Of a DNA stretch of 64,000 bases, positions 25,795 to 33,608 are shown piece after piece (positions within the stretch are counted from its first letter, which is position 1; each line of letters opens with the position of its first letter). The stretch is from an uncultured Clostridium sp. (GTDB lineage: Bacteria > Bacillota > Clostridia > Clostridiales > Clostridiaceae). The notes beneath the pieces are model-generated. The model was not told the DNA's origin and did not search any database. It saw nothing but the letters and a program-made list of their open reading frames with translations. Made by a program: the position numbers and the translations under genes. The stretch is from NCBI GenBank assembly GCA_900548455.1, contig URKQ01000001.1, forward strand, positions 248,001-312,000, given 5' to 3'.

Positions 25795-26769
25795 ATGATG
25801 ATGGATGAAAGTAAACCTACAATATTAATAAGCAAGTGTATTGAAGGGAAACCATGTAGATATGATGGTGGAATGTTTAAAAATTCTTTTGTAAAGGAAC
25901 TAAAGAATTACGTAAACGTTATAGAAGTATGTCCAGAGGTTGAGATAGGATTACCAACACCAAGGGAAGCTTTAAGACTTATTAATAAGACAGGAGAAAT
26001 AGAACTAGTTGTTTCAAGTACTGGAGAAAATTATACAAAGAAAATGAATGAGTTCTGTGATGAATTTATAAATAAACTAAAAGGTACAGAAATTCATGGT
26101 GTAATACTTAAAAGTAAATCTCCATCCTGTGGGTTAAAAGACACAAGCCTTTATAAGGATTTTGGCAAATGTTGCAAGCTTCAAGAAAAGGTAAGTGGAC
26201 AATTTGCAAGAAAGATGTTAGAAAGCTATCCTCAAGTTGCCATTGAAGATGATGGAAGGTTGTCAAATTATAATATAAGAGAGCAGTTTTTAACTAGAAT
26301 ATTTACTCTTTATGATTTTGACAAAGTTAGAAAGGAAAATTCAGTTAATAAATTAATTGATTTTCAAAGTAGATATAAATATTTGCTTATGGCCTATAAT
26401 CAATCTAAGCAAAAGGAATTAGGTAAAATAGTTGCAGGAGCCACAAAGGAAAATTTAGAGGATTCATTAAACCTATATAGTGAAATATTATCAAAGGCTT
26501 TATCGTCTCCGCTTAAAAAATCACATAACATTAACATGCTATTACATCTATTTGGATATTTTTCTAAAGATTTGTCAAAAGAAGAAAAGTCTTTTTTTCT
26601 AGATAACTTAGAAATGTATCATGATTCTAGGATACCTTTTTCTGTACCTCTTACAATTATTAAAGGATGGGTTATAAGATTTGATAATGAGTATTTGCTA
26701 AATCAAAGAATATTTGAACCCTATCCAGAAGAACTTATTACAGTTACAGATTCAGGTAAAGGAATATAA
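25795..26769 (+). CDS. DUF523 (TudS-like) - DUF1722 fusion protein
   Basis: 324 residues. The N-terminal DUF523 (~7-160) shows 'SKCIEGKPCRYDGG', 'VCPEVEIGLPTPREA' and 'LKSKSPSCGL', with the cysteines that bind a [4Fe-4S] cluster in TudS thiouracil desulfidases. The C-terminal DUF1722 (~190-310) has 'YKYLLMAYN' and 'GKIVAG'. The fused form is known in many bacteria but its substrate is not settled. The RBS AAAGGAG is present. A role in removing sulfur from modified bases is inferred from TudS. Confidence 0.82.
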   Translation: MMMDESKPTILISKCIEGKPCRYDGGMFKNSFVKELKNYVNVIEVCPEVEIGLPTPREALRLINKTGEIELVVSSTGENYTKKMNEFCDEFINKLKGTEIHGVILKSKSPSCGLKDTSLYKDFGKCCKLQEKVSGQFARKMLESYPQVAIEDDGRLSNYNIREQFLTRIFTLYDFDKVRKENSVNKLIDFQSRYKYLLMAYNQSKQKELGKIVAGATKENLEDSLNLYSEILSKALSSPLKKSHNINMLLHLFGYFSKDLSKEEKSFFLDNLEMYHDSRIPFSVPLTIIKGWVIRFDNEYLLNQRIFEPYPEELITVTDSGKGI

Positions 26770-26904
26770 TTAACAAAAATTTATGCATAAAAGCCACCAT
26801 ATTTTCACAATACTATAACTGATATTATTACTATAAATTTGGAATGATTTGTAGATATAACGGTTTTACTAAAATTTAAACAAAAGAACGGAGAGGAATT
26901 AAAC

Positions 26905-28830
26905 ATGAAAAACAAATTGCCAAAAGAAGCATATGGTGGTGTGCATGGAAAAGATTATGTTCCATATATTACAGATAGATCATTAAAGGGAATGAATGTT
27001 GTAGTAATAATTCTAGGTATAATATTATCTGTTTTATTTGCAGCATCTACTGCATACTCTGGAATGAAGTCAGGACTTACTGTTGCGGCAGGTATACCAG
27101 GAGCAATAATTGGTTCAATGTTAATTAGTGTATTTTCAAAAGACAGAGGAATTCTAGGTAAGAATATTCTACAAGGAATGTCTAGTGGTGGTGAATCAAT
27201 AGCAAGTGGTATGATTTTTGTTGTACCAGCAGTAATACTAATAGGTAGTGAAATATCTTTCTTAGAAGGATTGATTATAGGTGCAGGAGGAGCTTTATTT
27301 GGTATTGGGGTAACTTCCCTAGTATATAACTACTTAATTGTAGAAGAGCACGGAAAGCTTATGTATCCCGAGGCTATGGCAATATCTGAAACATTAGTGG
27401 CTTCAGAAGCTGGAGGAGATGCCATTAAGTACATGGGAATAGGTTTTGGAATTAGTGGTATTATTAATGTTTTAACATCATCATTCTTAAATTTAGTAAA
27501 TAATACAATGACTTTTTTAGGAAGTGCATTTTATAAATGGAAGTTCTCCACTGAAGTAAATCCACTGCTTCTAGGAATAGGTTTTATAGTAGGAACAGAA
27601 GTTTCACTAACTATGTTTGCAGGCTCAGTACTTGCTAACTTTGGTATAGCACCACTCATTGGATATTTTAGTGATATGGCTGCGGGTAACTCCTTTGTAT
27701 GGAATGATACGGCTTTAGCAATAAGTCAAATGGATGTTAATGCTATATCAGGTAGCTATGTTAAATATATTGGTGCAGGTATGATGCTTTGTGGAGGTAT
27801 AATTGGTGCTATTAAACTTATTCCAACCATAGTTGTATCTATAAAAGCTACTTTAGGTGCAAAATCAGACACTTCTGAAGGTAGTAAAGGTTCTTCAGGA
27901 GAAATGATTATTTTACTAGCTGGAATTGTAGTAGGTTTTATTGGAGGATTTTTAATTTCAGGAAGTATTACCATGGCTATAGTAGGAAGTATTGCATCAC
28001 TAATACTATCATTCCTATTTGTAATAGTATCTGGACGTTTATCAGGTACCATAGGAACTTCAAACCTTCCTGTATCTGGTATGACCATTGCATCTTTAGT
28101 AATATTAACTTTAATATTTGTTATAATGGGATGGAAATCTCAAGCAGATAATAAATCACTTCTTTTATTTGCTACTTTTATGGTTATTGCTATATCTGTA
28201 GCAGGAGGATATTCTCAATCACAAAAGGTTACTTATGTTATAGGTGGTAGTAGAAGTGAAATGACCAATGGATTTGCTATAGCTAGTATAGTGGGAGTTA
28301 TTACAGTTTTAGGAACAATATTAGTTCTTTCTAATCAATTAAAGATTACTGGGGCAGATGCACCTTTCGCACTTCCTCAAGCGAACTTAATGGCTACACT
28401 AACATCAGGCATAATGTCAGGTAATTTGCCTTGGCCAATGATAATAGCAGGTGTAGTAATTGCACTTTTCTTGTTTTTCTTAAATCTACCTATAATGACA
28501 ATTGCGATAGGATTTTATTTGCCAATTTCAACAACTTCAATAATATTAGTTGGAGCTTTAATTCGTTATTTTGTTGAGAAAATGAGTAAAGATGATAAAG
28601 AAAAAACAGTTAGAGTTGCTAACGGCATAAGTTTATCTTCAGGTCTTGTAGCTGGTGGATCTATTGTAGGATTATTAGGAATAATTCTACAGGTATCTGG
28701 TTTAATTACTCCTGGAAATCCAACTGGTTTTTTAGGTGGTAATATGATGGCAGTAGTACTTTTAATAATCTTAGTGATAGCTACAACTCTACCAATATTA
28801 GCATCGAAGGTTAAAGATCATGAAGAATAA
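26905..28830 (+). CDS. OPT-family oligopeptide transporter
   Basis: 641 residues with about 15 hydrophobic helices and the OPT features 'AASTAYSGMKSGLTVAAGIPGA' (YSGMKSGLTVAAGIP) at ~50-75 and 'GFYLPISTTSIILVGALIRYF' near the end. OPT proteins take up short peptides or metal-chelate conjugates by proton symport. The RBS GGAGAGG is present. The last 11 bases overlap the PqqD-like gene, so the two are translationally coupled. Confidence 0.92.
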   Translation: MKNKLPKEAYGGVHGKDYVPYITDRSLKGMNVVVIILGIILSVLFAASTAYSGMKSGLTVAAGIPGAIIGSMLISVFSKDRGILGKNILQGMSSGGESIASGMIFVVPAVILIGSEISFLEGLIIGAGGALFGIGVTSLVYNYLIVEEHGKLMYPEAMAISETLVASEAGGDAIKYMGIGFGISGIINVLTSSFLNLVNNTMTFLGSAFYKWKFSTEVNPLLLGIGFIVGTEVSLTMFAGSVLANFGIAPLIGYFSDMAAGNSFVWNDTALAISQMDVNAISGSYVKYIGAGMMLCGGIIGAIKLIPTIVVSIKATLGAKSDTSEGSKGSSGEMIILLAGIVVGFIGGFLISGSITMAIVGSIASLILSFLFVIVSGRLSGTIGTSNLPVSGMTIASLVILTLIFVIMGWKSQADNKSLLLFATFMVIAISVAGGYSQSQKVTYVIGGSRSEMTNGFAIASIVGVITVLGTILVLSNQLKITGADAPFALPQANLMATLTSGIMSGNLPWPMIIAGVVIALFLFFLNLPIMTIAIGFYLPISTTSIILVGALIRYFVEKMSKDDKEKTVRVANGISLSSGLVAGGSIVGLLGIILQVSGLITPGNPTGFLGGNMMAVVLLIILVIATTLPILASKVKDHEE

Positions 28831-29161
28831 TGAAGAAGTATTAAATATTATATTTAAGGTAAGTGACTCTATACAATATGAAATAAATGAGTTTGGAAGA
28901 GTTGTTATACTTGAAAAACAAGATTATTTTATTCAAAGGGTTTTAAGAAAAATGAAAGTTAATATTCCTATGTATAAAAAAACTACACTAGATGAATACA
29001 GTAGTGAAGTATTTTTGGATATAGATGGTGAAAAATCAGTTAAAGAAATTGGTGAGATTTTAGATTATAAATATGGAATGCAAATTCATCCACTTTATGA
29101 AAGATTATTACTATTTTTAAATCATATAAATGTGAATTTGCACTATATTGAAAAAGTATAA
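28820..29161 (+). CDS. PqqD-like peptide-chaperone (RRE) protein
   Basis: 113 residues. The C-terminal ~70 residues form a PqqD/RRE-type winged helix ('VFLDIDGEKSVKEIGEIL' with 'LYERLLLFLNHI'). PqqD-like domains bind leader peptides for radical-SAM enzymes, but here the partner is an OPT transporter whose gene overlaps this one. There is no radical-SAM gene in this operon. It may recognise a peptide that the transporter carries. Confidence 0.78.
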   Translation: MKNNEEVLNIIFKVSDSIQYEINEFGRVVILEKQDYFIQRVLRKMKVNIPMYKKTTLDEYSSEVFLDIDGEKSVKEIGEILDYKYGMQIHPLYERLLLFLNHINVNLHYIEKV

Positions 29162-29171
29162 GATAATAAAG

Positions 29172-29208
29172 AAAGCATGAGAGTTAAGGAAAAACTCTCA
29201 TGCTTTTT
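29172..29208. terminator. Bidirectional terminator
   Basis: A 14-bp perfect stem (29172-29185/29193-29206) has A and T runs on both sides, between convergent genes. Confidence 0.9.
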
Positions 29209-29213
29209 TAGTT

Positions 29214-30512
29214 CTACGTATTTTTATCAAACATGCAATGAGGAGATGTAATATCAACATGTAAAGATAAAAAATCTTTACTGTCTGCTAATTCTTTATA
29301 TTTTAAGTATTTAGCTTTATAATCCTCGTTTTTGGTAAAAATGTACATATCCTTATATATTAAATATAAATCACTATATCTTTTATTAATTTTTAAATTA
29401 GAAATACATTTTTTGTAATAAGTGATGGCAACTTTATATTTTTGCTGGAAACTACTCAACCTACCTTTTATGAAGTAATAATCGCTGAGTGAAAGAGGAG
29501 GTAAATTAGATATATTAATTTTACTTATCTCTTTTTGTAGTTCATCTAGATTTCCTTGATTATATAATAGAGTTAGCTTTAAATTTTTAAAGCGTTCCTG
29601 TAATCTACAATTTACATTAGTAGCTATAAGTTTTTTTTGTAGCTTATTACATTCATCAAAATTACCTAGATAAAGATAACAATTAAATAGGTTAATTTGT
29701 ATTTCTTTAGCAGTATAATCATCTTTTATATAAGAGTAAAAGAAAACAGCATATTCAATGTGTTCTATGGCTTTTTTAAAATTGCGTGTGCAAAAATAAG
29801 AAATACTTATATTAAAATGTAAATGTGGAACTACTTTCAATGATATAAGATGATCATACTCTGTTAATACTTTTTCAACTAGATTTATGGTATCGTAATG
29901 CTGTGAGTTTTTTCCGTAATAAACAGCTAAATTGTTAATTGTAATGTAGTATATTTCTGTTCTAGTATTTGTATATTGTGTTAGATAGGATAATATTTTT
30001 TCTAGATATTTTCTGTTTATTGGAGAATTAAAATTTTTTATTTCAATACGCCTTAAGCTGTTTAAAGCAAGAGCTAGATATTCAATGTAGATATATTTAT
30101 TATTTTCATCTAGTTTTTTAAATAAGGTTTCACATTTTTTAAGAAATCTATAAGCTTCAGATTTTATATTAAGTTTATAATAGCTCATACCTAAATAATA
30201 ATTTGTTATAAAATCTTTAGGCTTTACTTTATCGATAATCTTCCAATATGATTGATTCTCGAACATGTTTTTTAAATTTTCAATATTAAAAGAAGGTGTG
30301 TTTGATGGTGTAATTGGAGTATCATCAAATAAATCTTTAAGAGATACATTATATATTTGAGCTAAATATTCCAGTTGAGGAAGAGATGGAATCAATACAC
30401 CTATTTCTATTTTACTTAGTGTGCTCCGACTTAAAAAAGCATTACTAACATCTGCTTGAGTTAACTTTAAATTTTTTCTTAGATTTTTTAGCTTATAACC
30501 AAGATTATTCAT
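29214..30512 (-). CDS. RRNPP-type HTH-TPR regulator (peptide-responsive)
   Basis: 432 residues. An N-terminal XRE-type helix-turn-helix lies at ~6-60 ('RKNLKLTQADVSNAFLSRSTLSKIEIG'-type core, LTQADVSNAFLSRSTLSKIE). It is followed by ~350 residues of helical TPR-like repeats with frequent Y/L pairs. This is the architecture of Rgg/PlcR/NprR/Rap-like quorum-sensing regulators, which bind a short imported peptide. A 40-residue exported peptide gene is divergent, starting 174 bases away, as in known clostridial receptor/peptide pairs. It probably controls the peptide gene and the RiPP operon downstream. The RBS AAAAGGAG is present. Confidence 0.82.
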   Translation of the reverse strand: MNNLGYKLKNLRKNLKLTQADVSNAFLSRSTLSKIEIGVLIPSLPQLEYLAQIYNVSLKDLFDDTPITPSNTPSFNIENLKNMFENQSYWKIIDKVKPKDFITNYYLGMSYYKLNIKSEAYRFLKKCETLFKKLDENNKYIYIEYLALALNSLRRIEIKNFNSPINRKYLEKILSYLTQYTNTRTEIYYITINNLAVYYGKNSQHYDTINLVEKVLTEYDHLISLKVVPHLHFNISISYFCTRNFKKAIEHIEYAVFFYSYIKDDYTAKEIQINLFNCYLYLGNFDECNKLQKKLIATNVNCRLQERFKNLKLTLLYNQGNLDELQKEISKINISNLPPLSLSDYYFIKGRLSSFQQKYKVAITYYKKCISNLKINKRYSDLYLIYKDMYIFTKNEDYKAKYLKYKELADSKDFLSLHVDITSPHCMFDKNT

Positions 30513-30603
30513 ATAAACTCCTTTTGTTATTTAAAAGAACATTTTAATTTTTATTATGAAAAAATAAGTAATATTTAGGTATTTGTAGATTACATTAATT
30601 GTA

Positions 30604-30655
30604 TATGATTCTCCATAATTAAGAATTATATGTATATTTTACTATGTGTTATAAT
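30604..30655 (+). promoter_or_regulatory. Candidate operator and promoter of the signalling-peptide gene
   Basis: TATG-6-CATA at 30604-30617 resembles a shortened PlcR box. It abuts the palindrome ATAATT-AAG-AATTAT at 30615-30629, and the 12-mer AATTATATGTAT at 30624-30635. TATAAT follows at 30650-30655 with no good -35. The arrangement suits an activator site for the divergent RRNPP regulator. Confidence 0.45.
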
Positions 30656-30685
30656 AAATGTAAATTAAAAAGGAGGAGATTATGT

Positions 30686-30808
30686 ATGAAAAAGTTATTA
30701 GTAGTGTTATTAATTTTAAGTGTGGGGGTATGTGGATACGTAATTAATGATGATAAGGATTATGTAGATATAGGTATGCAAGAAATAAGCGTAAATATAA
30801 ATTTATAG
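30686..30808 (+). CDS. Putative quorum-sensing peptide precursor (40 aa)
   Basis: The frame reads MKKLLVVLLILSVGVCGYVI and then a short hydrophilic tail ending in QEISVNINL. The first ~20 residues are a Sec signal with a Lys-Lys start, and the tail is the likely source of the mature 5-10-residue signal. AGGAGGAG is 9 bases upstream. The ATG at 30682 is in another frame and gives a charged 22-residue product with no signal. A terminator follows. Position and design match the peptides that pair with RRNPP receptors. No homology evidence is available. Confidence 0.65.
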   Translation: MKKLLVVLLILSVGVCGYVINDDKDYVDIGMQEISVNINL

Positions 30809-30856
30809 GTATTTAACCAATTTATCTCTATATATAAATGTGAAACTTTGTATTTT

Positions 30857-30895
30857 AAAAGGCTTTGATATTGTAAAAAAGTATCAAAGCCTTTT
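30857..30895 (+). terminator. Rho-independent terminator of the peptide gene
   Basis: A perfect 14-bp stem AAAAGGCTTTGATA/TATCAAAGCCTTTT (30857-30870/30882-30895) with an 11-base loop. Confidence 0.85.
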
Positions 30896-31023
30896 ATGTC
30901 AACAAAAGAGTATTTTTAGTTTAATAAAAATTAATGTATGTGAAAATGTTATTTATTATCACATATATCAATTTAAAATTTATTTTTGTGATATTTAGAT
31001 AATTTAGGAGTAATAATATTTTT

Positions 31024-31145
31024 AATTATATGTATAAGTTAAAACGGTAAAATTAGGAAGTTTTTAAAATGTATTAATTTGTATAATATATAAGTAAGTT
31101 GTAAATGTAATAAGGATTAGTTTATTTAAATGAAATTATATGTAT
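31024..31145 (+). promoter_or_regulatory. RiPP operon promoter region with two copies of a shared 12-mer
   Basis: AATTATATGTAT occurs at 31024-31035 and 31134-31145, identical to the copy at 30624-30635 before the signalling-peptide gene. TATAAT at 31082-31087 lies between the two copies. An inverted repeat (TATGTGA/TCACATA) occurs further upstream near 30930-30965. The 390 bases between 30808 and 31200 contain no gene. Shared control with the peptide gene is inferred. Confidence 0.45.
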
Positions 31146-31199
31146 TTATTTTAAAATTAATTGTTGTTATAAATAAACAAATATATGGAGTTGGTAAAA

Positions 31200-32471
31200 A
31201 TGTATGATATTCTTAGTGTTTATCTTGAAAATGGACTTAGAGTGGTAATGCATAAAATACCATATGCTAGGACAATGGCTTGTGGAGTGTGGGTAAAACA
31301 AGGAAGCAAGTATGAAAGTGAAGAGGAAAGCGGATTATCCCATTTGATTGAACATTTAATGATAAATATTGAAAACAAAAACAATAAAAAATTTAGGAAC
31401 TTAATATCAAAGGTTGCATCAGAAGGGGTTTCATATAATGCAGGTACAACAAAAGAAACTACATCATACTATTTTACAGGCCTTTCTAATATGTTAGAAA
31501 AGTGTATTGAAACTCTTGGCACTATTGTAATAGATAATAAAACGTTTTCTGAAGATCTTTTGGAAAATGAAAAAAAAGTAGTTGTTCAAGAAGCAATTTC
31601 TTTTTATTCATCATTTAACCAAATAAAAGAAAGAACAAGTCAATCCTTGTGGGGAAATGTGGGAGTAGGAAGAATTATTGTTGGAAATATAGACAATGTT
31701 AATAATTGTAATATAAGTAAAATTGAAAATATGATTAATGAAACCTACACACCAGAAAATTCAACGTTAATTGTCGTTGGAGGGATTGATTATGATGAGA
31801 CACTTAGAATAGTTGAAAAAAACTTTTCGAGATGGAAAGATAACGATACAAGAAAATATAAAGAAATTGTTGATAGTGATCCAGGAATTTATTTTAATTC
31901 CACAGGAACAGGAAAGAGTACAGCTGTATCTATAGGTTTTAGAAGCCCTGGATATACAGATTCTGAGAGATTAAATGTAGAAATAATTTCTAAGATTTTG
32001 GGAGATGTTTCTTTTGAATCAAGGTTGGTTCAAGAGATAAGAATGAAAAGAGGATTGGCCTATACGATAGGAGGGTTTACTAATTTTTACAATGAGCGAG
32101 GAACAATAGGATTTACTGCAGTTTGTTCTAATGATAAAGTTCAGGAAGTTGTAAAAATAATGATTGATGAATTTAGAAAAGTAAAGGCTAATGGATTTGA
32201 AGAAAAGGAAATTGAAAGAGTAAAAAAAGTACTTGAAACAAAAACATTACTTGATTTAGATAATTTACAATCACAATTGAACTTTTTAGGTAGGCTGTCA
32301 GCTAGTAATAAGTTATTTTCTCTGGAGCAAGAAATTAGGAGTATTAAGAGAGTGTGTAATAAAGATGTCTTTGGTACATTAAACGATCTTATGCTAGATG
32401 AAAAAATGGGTCTGGCAGTTATTGGAAATTGTGATGTAGATGAAATAGTACAGTTATTAAAAATAAATTGA
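31200..32471 (+). CDS. M16-family zinc metallopeptidase of the RiPP cluster
   Basis: 423 residues. The ATG at 31200 is preferred over 31185 because GGAG lies between them. The inverted zinc motif HLIEH is at 48-52 with a third ligand Glu near 131. The second half has the substrate-binding 'RMKRGLAYTIGGF' motif. A single polypeptide carries both halves, so it may act as a homodimer, unlike the AlbE/AlbF pair of subtilosin. It is the first gene of a unit with two small peptides and two radical-SAM enzymes, so removal of a leader peptide is the likely role. Confidence 0.85.
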   Translation: MYDILSVYLENGLRVVMHKIPYARTMACGVWVKQGSKYESEEESGLSHLIEHLMINIENKNNKKFRNLISKVASEGVSYNAGTTKETTSYYFTGLSNMLEKCIETLGTIVIDNKTFSEDLLENEKKVVVQEAISFYSSFNQIKERTSQSLWGNVGVGRIIVGNIDNVNNCNISKIENMINETYTPENSTLIVVGGIDYDETLRIVEKNFSRWKDNDTRKYKEIVDSDPGIYFNSTGTGKSTAVSIGFRSPGYTDSERLNVEIISKILGDVSFESRLVQEIRMKRGLAYTIGGFTNFYNERGTIGFTAVCSNDKVQEVVKIMIDEFRKVKANGFEEKEIERVKKVLETKTLLDLDNLQSQLNFLGRLSASNKLFSLEQEIRSIKRVCNKDVFGTLNDLMLDEKMGLAVIGNCDVDEIVQLLKIN

Positions 32472-32488
32472 GTAGGGAGGTAAATAAA

Positions 32489-33088
32489 ATGAGTGATATA
32501 CCTTGCATTTATGATATTTCAATGATTAGTGAAGAAGAAAAACTAAGGGATGATATATTAAATGGAAAGTCTTTTGATATATTACTTCTTTTACTGTCAG
32601 GGGCAAAAACTATACGAGAAATATCTAGTAAATTACAAGTACCAAGTTTTTCAGTACAACTATATATTCAAAGATTAATTGATGCTAAGATGATACGAAT
32701 TGTTGAGGAACGTGTTATTGAAGGTAAATTAGAGAAAAAATATGAACTGGCATCTACTGATGTAGAAATACTAAATTATATTAAAGATAATTGTAAAACA
32801 CCTAACGGGGAAGAAAATATAGCATTAACAGCTCAAATGTTCGCTTCCCTAACTAGAGAAATAATTACTAATATATCAACATATAAGGCTAAACCCTACA
32901 AAATAAAAGCTTTTTTTATTAAGTCAGATGAAAAAAATATAATAGAATTTAAAAAAGAACTTGAAGAACTATATGAAAAATATAAAAAATTAGAGAAGAT
33001 AGACGCTACAGACACATATGGATTTATAAGTACATTAGCACCTTATAACATAGAAAATTTAAATAGTGAGGAGGTAATTTTAGAATGA
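32489..33088 (+). CDS. Winged-helix (ArsR-like) regulator of the RiPP cluster
   Basis: 199 residues. The ATG at 32489 is preferred over 32468 because GGGAGG lies between them. A winged-helix region covers ~20-90 ('AKTIREISSKLQVPSFSVQLYIQRLIDAKMIRIVEE', with wing 'GKLEKKYEL'). The C-terminal half is helical with a Lys/Glu-rich segment, possibly for dimerisation. The next gene, a small peptide, starts within its stop codon (ATGA), so they are translationally coupled. It may be a local repressor, or it may use its winged helix to bind a leader peptide. Confidence 0.65.
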   Translation: MSDIPCIYDISMISEEEKLRDDILNGKSFDILLLLLSGAKTIREISSKLQVPSFSVQLYIQRLIDAKMIRIVEERVIEGKLEKKYELASTDVEILNYIKDNCKTPNGEENIALTAQMFASLTREIITNISTYKAKPYKIKAFFIKSDEKNIIEFKKELEELYEKYKKLEKIDATDTYGFISTLAPYNIENLNSEEVILE

Positions 33089-33243
33089 AAAAAGAAAAGA
33101 CAAGCATTCCTAAAAAGAAAATGAATGAAGGTACAGAAGAAAAAATTAAAATTCAAGATGATTCTTTAAAGATAAATAATAGTGAGGAACGACCAGGAAT
33201 AGGAATTGAGATATTAGGCGGTAATTTTGGCGGTGGAAATTAA
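33085..33243 (+). CDS. RiPP precursor-like peptide A (52 aa)
   Basis: The frame overlaps the stop of the regulator (ATGA) and has GAGGAGG 8-9 bases upstream. The N-terminal ~35 residues are charged and leader-like. The end is Gly-rich (PGIGIEILGGNFGGGN) with no Cys. Either it is a second precursor whose core is the Gly-rich tail, or it is a separate carrier or partner peptide. It shares the GIG element with peptide B. It is too short for standard gene calling. Confidence 0.65.
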   Translation: MKKEKTSIPKKKMNEGTEEKIKIQDDSLKINNSEERPGIGIEILGGNFGGGN

Positions 33244-33330
33244 ATAACTAATTGTTACATTAAGGTATTTATAAGGTGATAATAATTAATATTATTATAA
33301 AAATATTTTAGAAAAGGATGGGAATAATAA

Positions 33331-33522
33331 ATGGAAAAAGTAGTTGATGAAAAGAGGGTATTACCACTTGATAAGGAAATGTATAAAATTGAAGATGGGA
33401 AAGTAGTAATAACATCAGATGAACTTGCACGAGCTATTCAAGATGAGTCTATTGAATTATTTGTTGACGAAGAGCAAGCTGCATCATTAGGAGGAATAGG
33501 ATTCGCTTGTCCATGCGTTTAG
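33331..33522 (+). CDS. RiPP precursor-like peptide B (63 aa) with a C-terminal CPC core
   Basis: The leader (~1-54) is acidic and helical ('DELARAIQDESIELF'). It ends in a double-glycine at 54-55, followed by an 8-residue core, IGFACPCV, with Cys60 and Cys62. Cys-containing cores beside SPASM radical-SAM enzymes are typical substrates for thioether crosslinking, and a cobalamin enzyme next door could add methyl groups. An RBS AAAGGATGGG precedes the ATG. A hairpin directly after the gene would favour precursor over enzyme transcripts. Confidence 0.78.
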   Translation: MEKVVDEKRVLPLDKEMYKIEDGKVVITSDELARAIQDESIELFVDEEQAASLGGIGFACPCV

Positions 33523-33547
33523 AGGCTACTTTGTTATAACAAACTAG

Positions 33548-33590
33548 GTTCTTCAATGCGACAATGAGTTGTAGCATTGAAGAACTCTAT
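33548..33590 (+). terminator. Partial terminator between precursor and radical-SAM genes
   Basis: A perfect 12-bp stem GTTCTTCAATGC/GCATTGAAGAAC (33548-33559/33574-33585) has only a weak T-run. Leaky terminators here are common in RiPP operons. Confidence 0.65.
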
Positions 33591-33608
33591 TTTATATGGA
33601 GGAAAATT

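Noticed and set aside
30682..30750. Alternative start for the signalling peptide at the upstream ATG
   Set aside because: That frame gives a 22-residue product with no signal sequence and is closer to the RBS than usual. The 30686 frame has a clear export signal.
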